From an uncultured Atopobium sp. (GTDB taxonomy: Bacteria > Actinomycetota > Coriobacteriia > Coriobacteriales > Atopobiaceae): a DNA stretch of 42,662 bases. The stretch's first letter is position 1. Every line of letters begins with the position of its first letter. The position numbers and the translations under genes were made by a program. Below, piece by piece: positions 33,308 to 39,563 of this stretch. The stretch covers positions 1 to 42,662 of the forward strand of contig CALHVU010000002.1 of assembly GCA_938036925.1 (NCBI GenBank), in the 5' to 3' direction. Under the pieces are notes generated by a model. It was given only the letters and a program-made list of their open reading frames with translations, searched no databases and was not told where the DNA came from.

Positions 33308-35599
33308 TTACTCATTTTCCCGCGGTTTTCTCGAGATTTTATATGCATGGTGGATCTTCTTATTTCTTGAGAAGTCCTCCGGAATAGTTTCACTTGTTAT
33401 GTCTTCGATGATGACGCCAGCTCGCTGGATTTTCTCGACATCTGGCTTAAAGGTACGCAGGTTGCACGAGAAAATGGCAACGCCACCACGAGTCAGAAGG
33501 CGAGAAATGCCAATAATAAGCTCAGCGTGATCTCTCTGGACATCAAACGAGCTTTGCCTCATGCGCGATGAGTTAGAGAAGGTGGGGACGTCGCAGAAGA
33601 TGACGTTCCAGCGGTTTTTGGTGTGACGCATCTCGGTAATCCAAGACAGGACGTCTGCCTGGACAAACTCGTGCTCCTCGCCGTCAAAACCGTTGCGTTT
33701 CATGTTGCGCTTGGCCCACTCAAGCGAAGGCTTGGAGAGGTCAACAGTTGTGGAGTAAAGCGCGCCACCATCTGCTGCGTAGCAGGTAGCGGTACCCGTA
33801 TAGGCAAACAGGTTGAGGAAGCTCTTAGCAGGTCCAGCGCTTTTCATGAGCTCACGAATTTCTGCACGTGTATCGCGATGATCCAAGAAGATTCCACAGT
33901 CCAGTCTGGATGCAAAGTTGACCTCAAAGAGTAGGCCGCCCTCATCGATGAGCAGCATTTCTTTTCTTGAGTTGTCGGCTGCGCTGCCCTCGTCAGAGTA
34001 CTGAGAGCCACCCTTTGCACGCGTTCTTGTTCGTAGATTTACGTTTGAGCTAGGTACGCCTAGAATGCGAGGAGCCAAAGCTAGGACGTCTAGGAGGCGG
34101 CGCTTTGCAACGTCTGGATCAATCTCCTTAGATGCAGCGTACTCAGAGATTTGCAGCCAGGTAGTTGGCTTTGTGGCGCCCTTGTAGATGTCAATGCTGA
34201 CGGAATAATCGGGCAGATCAGCGTCATAGACGCGGTAGCACGAGACGTCGTTTTTACGAGCCCACTTAGCGCGTTGCTTGGCTACCTTAGCAAGGCGTGC
34301 AGCAAACTGATCAGACGCTGGCACCAGCACGCTTACCGGCTGGTTGTTGACCATAACGGTGGGGCCTGCAGGAACTGAGGAGGGCACGGAGTTGCTTGCA
34401 GGTGCATCAGCGGTTTTAGCTGCGCCTTCAATGGCCTCCTCTGCATTTGCAGCAGGGTAGGAGCGCATAGTGGCTATGGAGTTGCCCACGTAGACGGATA
34501 GTGTCTGCGAAGGTGTTGTCCTGAGTACCGTATCGGTATTTGTATCGCTGGTAAGAAGCGTACTTGCCTGACCAGCAAAAAGTCCAAGTGTGGCGTAAGC
34601 AGAGCCTTGAAGTGTAGGCTCTTCCTTGGTCCATGAGAGGTCGGCAACAACGCCCGTGAAGTGCTCCGCGTGCTCGAGGAGCTCAGATGCAGGTAAGAAC
34701 TGCACGTCTGCCTTGAGACCACCTGCGCGAAGCGTATAGAGCACGGCCTCCTTAGCCTTTGGGCGAGGATCTGCTGCATAGAGCGTGACCTGGCGCTCCT
34801 GGCCCTTCTCGGCACGTTCATCTGCCTCGGCAAGCAAATCCTGCCAGGCATCGTCGTTGTGGCCAGCCCAACCCGTCATGCCCCAGCGAGCGCGCAAGAT
34901 GCCCGGCGCCACGTCCAGCGCCATGCCCGCTGCCTCCTGCGCAAGCGCGCCTGCTCCCGGGAACAGCAGCGCCGGCAGTGGCGCGTCTGGCGAGAAACCC
35001 GATGCACTCGCAGCAGTTTGCACCTGCAGATACAGAAGGGCAGCGGCGTAATCCAGCCTGAGCGGCGCAAACTCACGTGCCGGCCCTCGACCGCCAGTCA
35101 AACTGCGCTTAAAGAGAGCCTCACCAGCAAGGTCAATGCCAACCGTGGCACGGTTGCGTGATACGCGCACGACAATAGTTACGTCAGGCGCAAGCGTGTT
35201 GACCATAGGACGGCTTCCGCGCTTTGCTGCAAGTCGGTCTACAATAGCGTCTTTTGTTCTGACAGCAATGAAGTTGGTGTTTCTGAGCTGGTCATTTGTG
35301 CCGTGAGCGCTGACTGCAATGGTGGCATGCGGACCAATATGGTCTTCCCAAGCAATGTGGGAGAGGCCTTCGTAGAGAGCGTCTGAAGTTGCAGCGCCAA
35401 CGCGATCAAGCACCAAAATGACGCGAGACGTGAGACGAGACCATAAACAGACGCGGTAAGCATCGGCAAGTGAGCCGTAAAACGCAACCTGTCCGCCAAG
35501 AGGACGCACCTTTTTAATGCGTAAGCCGTCAAGCTCCTGTGCAAGAAGCTTCTCAAAGCCTTTTGGACACGTTGCAAAGAACTCAAGTTCTTGAGACAT
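33308..35599 (-). CDS. rlmL: RlmKL-like 23S rRNA methyltransferase with degenerate N-terminal catalytic domain
   Basis: 763 residues. A THUMP-containing N-terminus leads into an RlmL-like domain, then an RlmK/RlmI-like domain. In the RlmL part the SAM loop, normally DPxCGSGT, reads FPGAGAL (213-219), and the catalytic NPPY is replaced by ADLSW (319-323). The RlmK part keeps NLFAYTGTATCYAADGGA, but DPPTF reads DVPTF (670-674). So m2G2445 activity is doubtful and m7G2069 activity is uncertain. ATG 35599 has AAAGGTG upstream; a longer open frame to 35836 lacks a site. The region 34650-35200 looks clearly more GC-rich than its flanks. Confidence 0.8.
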   Translation of the reverse strand: MSQELEFFATCPKGFEKLLAQELDGLRIKKVRPLGGQVAFYGSLADAYRVCLWSRLTSRVILVLDRVGAATSDALYEGLSHIAWEDHIGPHATIAVSAHGTNDQLRNTNFIAVRTKDAIVDRLAAKRGSRPMVNTLAPDVTIVVRVSRNRATVGIDLAGEALFKRSLTGGRGPAREFAPLRLDYAAALLYLQVQTAASASGFSPDAPLPALLFPGAGALAQEAAGMALDVAPGILRARWGMTGWAGHNDDAWQDLLAEADERAEKGQERQVTLYAADPRPKAKEAVLYTLRAGGLKADVQFLPASELLEHAEHFTGVVADLSWTKEEPTLQGSAYATLGLFAGQASTLLTSDTNTDTVLRTTPSQTLSVYVGNSIATMRSYPAANAEEAIEGAAKTADAPASNSVPSSVPAGPTVMVNNQPVSVLVPASDQFAARLAKVAKQRAKWARKNDVSCYRVYDADLPDYSVSIDIYKGATKPTTWLQISEYAASKEIDPDVAKRRLLDVLALAPRILGVPSSNVNLRTRTRAKGGSQYSDEGSAADNSRKEMLLIDEGGLLFEVNFASRLDCGIFLDHRDTRAEIRELMKSAGPAKSFLNLFAYTGTATCYAADGGALYSTTVDLSKPSLEWAKRNMKRNGFDGEEHEFVQADVLSWITEMRHTKNRWNVIFCDVPTFSNSSRMRQSSFDVQRDHAELIIGISRLLTRGGVAIFSCNLRTFKPDVEKIQRAGVIIEDITSETIPEDFSRNKKIHHAYKISRKPRENE
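34989..35001 (+). repeat. GCGAGAAACCC motif copy 5 (in rlmKL)
   Basis: The plus strand reads GGCGAGAAACCCG, antisense to the gene, whose frame encodes S-G-F-S-P-D. With the next seven bases it is identical over 20 bases to copy 2 in rsgA. Confidence 0.8.
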
Positions 35600-35933
35600 C
35601 GGGACACCTTTCGCCCGTAGGAATTGAATACATACTGACGTAACATTTTCCCATGTTTTTCTCGCTAAATGGTTGGGGAGAAGAAAATACATCAAGAACC
35701 CGTGGGTCGATCTCGGACAAGAACCCGTTGGTGCTCGGCCGCGCGAGCTCCCTTGAGCCCTCTCGGTCGTGCGTGGCTGTGAGCAGCGCGTCTGCAGCCC
35801 GCACCACCCTCCACTCACCGAAGAGCGGAAGTTCATACATAATGTCCCAAATCATCTGTTATTTTTCGCTTAAAATACGCGTAGTATCTTTTATAAGGAA
35901 ATACAGAGAGCTGTTCGAGGTTTGGGAGTCATT
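35600..35933. other. divergent intergenic region with a GC-rich insert
   Basis: 334 bases between rlmKL (minus) and the phosphohexomutase gene (plus). Positions 35690-35840 look much more GC-rich than the flanks and contain the 11-base direct repeat CAAGAACCCGT at 35693-35703 and 35718-35728. A 90-codon minus-strand open frame spans the insert but has no ribosome site or recognisable domain. The promoter of the mutase gene is probably in the AT-rich part after 35850. Confidence 0.55.
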
Positions 35934-37655
35934 ATGGATGCAAAAGTTATGGAAGCATTTGAGTCCTGGCGTGCAAACGTCACCGAAGAAGACCTGGTAG
36001 AAGAGCTCGGTGAGCTTGCTAAACCAGAAGCAGAAGATAAGCTCTACGACGCATTTTATCGTTCGCTTGCTTTTGGTACCGCGGGCCTTCGTGGCACCAT
36101 TGGTGTTGGCACTAATCGCATGAACGTCTATGTTGTTGCTCAGGCAACCCAGGGTCTTGCGGATTACCTCAACGCTCACTATCAAAATCCTACCGTGGCT
36201 CTTGCAAGGGATTCTCGCCTCAAGGGTGAGGACTTCCAGAAGGTTGCAGCTGGTGTTTTGGCAGCTAATGGCATCCGCGTATACGTCTATCCACGCATTG
36301 AGCCTGTTCCAACGCTCTCGTTTGCTGTTCGCTATCTCAAGACTTCCGCAGGTATCGTGCTTACCGCAAGTCACAACCCTGCACCTTACAACGGCTACAA
36401 GGTATACAACGATAACGGCGGCCAGATTACCGATGAGGCTGCAGCAGAGATTTCTGCAAATATCGCGCGCGTCAATCCTTTTGACGTCAAGCCTATGGAC
36501 TTTGAAGAGGGCATGGAGAAGGGCCTGATTGTCTGGACGCCAGAAAAGGTTCTGGACAACTTCATTGAGGCTATCAAGCGCGTTTCTATTCCAGGATTTA
36601 AGGCTGCCGACGGCTACAAAGTTGTGTATACGCCGCTCAATGGTACAGGCATGGAGTGCGTCACGCGCATTCTTAAAGAGATTGGCGTCAATGACGTTGA
36701 TGTTGTCCCAGAGCAGGCAGAGCCAGACGGAAACTTCCCAACCTGCTCCTATCCAAATCCAGAGTTCCGTGAGGCGCTTGAGCTGGGCCTCAAGCTTGCC
36801 GATAAGGTAAAGCCAAACCTTTTGGTTGCAACTGACCCTGACGCCGATCGTATGGGTACCGCAATCCCACACAACGGCGATTACGTGCTGCTTTCCGGCA
36901 ACGAGATGGGCGTCCTGCTTATGGACTGGCTCCTTACCATGGCTGAAGAGCGTGGCGAGAAACCCCAGGATAAGGTAGCTGTTTCCACCATCGTATCTTC
37001 TGCTATGCCCGACGTCTTGGCACGTGCTCGCGGCTTTGAGATGCGCCGCGTTCTCACGGGCTTCAAGTACATTGGCGACCAAATTGACCAGCTCAAGGAT
37101 GCTGGTGAGGAGGATCGCTTCCTCATGGGCTTTGAGGAGTCCTACGGCTATCTTGTTGGTACACATGCTCGCGATAAGGACGCTATTGTTGCCACCATGC
37201 TTTGCGTTGAGATGGCTTCTTGGTATGCGGCTCGTAACATGGACCTCTACGAGGCAATGGATGCCCTGTACCAGCGCTATGGTTACTACCTCAATGGCGT
37301 TGTCAACGCTGCCTATCCAGGTGCTGAGGGTGCTGCAAAGATGGCTCAGATTATGAGCAGCCTGCGTAAGAATCCACTGGAAATGGTGGGCAATTACAAG
37401 GTTGTTGGCGTAACAGACTATGCTGAGTGTGCAGAAATGCCTCGCGTCTCGGGCCTGCAGAAAGAAGCTCCTCAGACGCTTCCAGCATCTAACGTTATTG
37501 AGTATAGGCTTGAGGGAGACAACAAGGTCATCTTCCGCCCATCAGGTACCGAGCCTAAGGTCAAGGCCTATCTCTTTGCCAACGGCAAAACTCGCGAAGA
37601 GGCCGAGGCACGCATCGCCGAGCTTATCGAGGCTGCACAGAAGGTGCTTTCATAG
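35934..37655 (+). CDS. alpha-phosphohexomutase (phosphoglucomutase/phosphomannomutase)
   Basis: 573 residues. It interconverts hexose 1- and 6-phosphates, feeding sugar nucleotides for envelope synthesis. The phosphoserine loop TASHNP is at 144-149 (Ser146), the Mg2+ loop DPDADR at 301-306, the sugar-binding GFEESYG follows, and the phosphate-binding PSGTEPK starts at 536. Length and order match the PgcA/Pgm group of Firmicutes and Actinobacteria. ATG 35934 has GGGAG upstream. The gene ends at a strong terminator shared with the convergent C39-like gene. Confidence 0.93.
   Translation: MDAKVMEAFESWRANVTEEDLVEELGELAKPEAEDKLYDAFYRSLAFGTAGLRGTIGVGTNRMNVYVVAQATQGLADYLNAHYQNPTVALARDSRLKGEDFQKVAAGVLAANGIRVYVYPRIEPVPTLSFAVRYLKTSAGIVLTASHNPAPYNGYKVYNDNGGQITDEAAAEISANIARVNPFDVKPMDFEEGMEKGLIVWTPEKVLDNFIEAIKRVSIPGFKAADGYKVVYTPLNGTGMECVTRILKEIGVNDVDVVPEQAEPDGNFPTCSYPNPEFREALELGLKLADKVKPNLLVATDPDADRMGTAIPHNGDYVLLSGNEMGVLLMDWLLTMAEERGEKPQDKVAVSTIVSSAMPDVLARARGFEMRRVLTGFKYIGDQIDQLKDAGEEDRFLMGFEESYGYLVGTHARDKDAIVATMLCVEMASWYAARNMDLYEAMDALYQRYGYYLNGVVNAAYPGAEGAAKMAQIMSSLRKNPLEMVGNYKVVGVTDYAECAEMPRVSGLQKEAPQTLPASNVIEYRLEGDNKVIFRPSGTEPKVKAYLFANGKTREEAEARIAELIEAAQKVLS
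36954..36966 (+). repeat. GCGAGAAACCC motif copy 6 (in phosphohexomutase gene)
   Basis: The plus strand reads GGCGAGAAACCCC and encodes G-E-K-P. Confidence 0.8.
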
Positions 37656-37695
37656 TTCGCTTTTACCTTTAAAACGTTTTTCCACGCAATTCTTT

Positions 37696-37708
37696 GGCGA
37701 GAAACCCG
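37696..37708 (+). repeat. GCGAGAAACCC motif copy 7 (intergenic, before a terminator)
   Basis: The plus strand reads GGCGAGAAACCCG followed by TC, six bases before the terminator stem of the mutase gene. The 15-base extended form is identical to copy 8. Confidence 0.85.
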
Positions 37709-37713
37709 TCCAG

Positions 37714-37747
37714 CCCAGCATTCACCTTTTGTGGATGCTGGGTTTTT
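37714..37747 (+). terminator. terminator of the phosphohexomutase gene
   Basis: A 12-bp stem (37714-37725 with 37731-37742, one wobble) is followed by five T. It reaches into the stop of the convergent gene. Confidence 0.88.
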
Positions 37748-38795
37748 ACTCCGCGGCCTTTACCGTCACGGTGTACAGGGCATTTGCAGTGCTGGCAATA
37801 GTTTCTGCCGCCCATGGACGTGCGCTTACCTCAGGGGACAGAGGGTCGTGGACATTTACGGTGCCGTCATCGTTCTTGCTGGTTACCAAAATCCAGTGAT
37901 CGCCATCAGAGCTCAGCTTATTGCCCTTAACCTCAACAAGCAGGAAGGTTTCAGCATCTAGAAGCGTGGTGATATTGTCGGCAGAAATGTTATAGCTATC
38001 AGCGGTAAGACCAAGGTTAGCTAAGTTCTTCTCGAGAAATGATCTGTTCATTCCAGAGTCGGTGTCCGTTGCCTTGGCTGTTTCAATGGCACCCGCAATA
38101 TCTGCTGGAGTCCAGTTGTTCTTTCCGGTAAGTCCCATGTATGCCATAGAAAGGGCAGTTGGACCAGAACCCTTGGTGGCAATTACAGAGCCGTCATATG
38201 AGACGCCACCCCACCTGGAGTCCCAGGTATAAAGCTGAGGAGCTGTGCCTTTGGTGATTGAATCGTCGTAGGTCTTGGCTTTGCCGTCAGAATCGGGATA
38301 GTTTGCAACAAAATCAATAGCCTCGGGGTGGGCAAGTGCCAGCTCAATGAGGCTTTTATCGCTGTATTTATCAGCGTGTTCTGCAATCCACGCAAGATTT
38401 TTGTTCTGATCAAGCTTGGCTGCCAGGGCTTTAGTCAGCTCCTCTGAAGTTCCCACAGCAACACGAGAATCAACGGAGTTGGCCTCTACCTCTGGAGTAG
38501 ATTCTTTAGCGCAACCGCGCACGCAGCTCGACACAATAAAGATCAGTAAAAGTGCTGCAATAACCGCTAGACCAATGACAATATAGGTTCTCGTACGAGA
38601 ATCAATGCGATGTAGTAGAGACTGTCTCTTAAAAAGAATGGCCTGCGAACCAAGGGTATTTCTCTTGCGACGTCTTGCCTGCCTATCAGAAATACCGCCA
38701 TCACGAGGAGGACGGCCATTTTGTGGAGGACGGCGACGCATTGCAGGATCTCCGTAGGAGCCTTGTCTTCTATCAGGTGAATCATTCAGGGGCAT
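37746..38795 (-). CDS. membrane-anchored C39-like protein with Ser in place of the catalytic Cys
   Basis: 349 residues. A basic, Arg/Pro-rich cytoplasmic N-terminus and a membrane helix (about residues 73-96, ending in SSCVRGC) precede an extracytoplasmic C39-like peptidase domain. The family motif GCGPT reads GSGPT, with Ser210 (codon TCT). His300 (GDHWILV) and the later NVHDP are kept. This could be a non-catalytic binding protein or, less likely, a Ser-based enzyme. ATG 38795 has GGAGG five bases upstream; an in-frame TTG at 38807 overlaps that site. The gene is convergent with the mutase gene, with no partner gene. Confidence 0.72.
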   Translation of the reverse strand: MPLNDSPDRRQGSYGDPAMRRRPPQNGRPPRDGGISDRQARRRKRNTLGSQAILFKRQSLLHRIDSRTRTYIVIGLAVIAALLLIFIVSSCVRGCAKESTPEVEANSVDSRVAVGTSEELTKALAAKLDQNKNLAWIAEHADKYSDKSLIELALAHPEAIDFVANYPDSDGKAKTYDDSITKGTAPQLYTWDSRWGGVSYDGSVIATKGSGPTALSMAYMGLTGKNNWTPADIAGAIETAKATDTDSGMNRSFLEKNLANLGLTADSYNISADNITTLLDAETFLLVEVKGNKLSSDGDHWILVTSKNDDGTVNVHDPLSPEVSARPWAAETIASTANALYTVTVKAAE

Positions 38796-39017
38796 GGTGG
38801 CCTCCAAGCCGTAAAAATAGTTTCACTCATGATGAATCATACGGCGAGAAGTGTATAAATACTTTTAGAAAACGGTGAATGCAATATTCCGACCGACGAG
38901 CGGGTTATTTGCACCGTTTAGCGGTTTGGCATGCGCATAAGGGTTGATTAAGTATATTCTTTTATTCACTATCATTTGTTTTCAAAGTTAGCGAGTCGTA
39001 TAAGGAAAGAAGGCGTC

Positions 39018-39458
39018 GTGAAGCATAGAAATGCTCGACAGGACGTGATTCGTGAGCTTGTTCGCAGCGAGTCCATTCGCACACAGCGCGATCTTGTTGA
39101 TATGCTCAAAAATCGTGGCTTTGCCTGTACTCAAGCAACCGTTTCTCGTGATACTGCAGAAATGGATTTGCAAAAGCTTCCTGAGGGCGCCTATGTGCTT
39201 TCTGAAGATATGCATTTGCAGAAAATGCTCTCTGAGTTTGTAGTTGGGGCTACGGCAGCAGAGAATCTTATTGTGATTCGATGCCATCCAGGCACTGCAT
39301 CAGCCGTTGCGTTTGCCCTTGACGACGTTGAGCTAGACCACGTTGTTGGCACCGTTGCCGGTGACGATACCGTTTTGATGATTGTGGATAAAACTGAGCA
39401 CGCTGCAGACGTGGTGCGCATCATTACGCAGCTTGGCAACGTAGAGAGCGTTCTATAA
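39018..39458 (+). CDS. argR: arginine repressor
   Basis: 146 residues. An N-terminal winged helix (VIRELVRSESIRTQRDLVDML, ATVSRD) is followed by the hexamerisation and arginine-binding domain with the hallmark GTVAGDDTVLMIV. It controls arginine synthesis or degradation genes in response to arginine, but no arg gene is in this window. GTG 39018 is preferred because an AAGAAGG site lies just before it; the frame extends to 38976 without one. A bidirectional terminator follows. Confidence 0.92.
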   Translation: MKHRNARQDVIRELVRSESIRTQRDLVDMLKNRGFACTQATVSRDTAEMDLQKLPEGAYVLSEDMHLQKMLSEFVVGATAAENLIVIRCHPGTASAVAFALDDVELDHVVGTVAGDDTVLMIVDKTEHAADVVRIITQLGNVESVL

Positions 39459-39466
39459 AACACAAA

Positions 39467-39493
39467 GCTTTTGGCGAGAAACCCGTCAAAAGC
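39467..39493 (+). repeat. GCGAGAAACCC motif copy 8 inside a 10-bp stem-loop
   Basis: GGCGAGAAACCCGTC at 39473-39487 lies between GCTTTTG and CAAAAGC. The stem 39467-39476 pairs with 39484-39493 (one G-T pair), leaving the loop AGAAACC. It sits right after the argR stop and before the terminator. Confidence 0.82.
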
Positions 39494-39510
39494 ACACCTC
39501 ATTCAAAAAG

Positions 39511-39543
39511 AAAAAGGAGCCTGCTTAGTGCAGACTCCTTTTT
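39511..39543. terminator. bidirectional terminator between argR and the PBP gene
   Basis: AAAAAGGAG (39511-39519) pairs with CTCCTTTTT (39535-39543) and CTGC with GCAG inside it. The ends give T runs on both strands for the convergent genes. Confidence 0.9.
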
Positions 39544-39563
39544 GTTGTAGATAAATCAGAGGT

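Noticed and set aside
33308..35836. Longer rlmKL start at 35836
   Set aside because: The added 79 residues lack similarity to the THUMP N-terminus and cross the GC-rich non-coding insert; ATG 35599 has a ribosome site.
35583..35855. 90-codon minus-strand frame across the GC-rich insert upstream of rlmKL
   Set aside because: No ribosome site, no recognisable domain and overlap with the rlmKL start; I treat the region as non-coding.
35859..37166. 435-codon minus-strand open frame opposite the phosphohexomutase
   Set aside because: All mutase motifs are on the plus strand; the antisense product has no recognisable fold.
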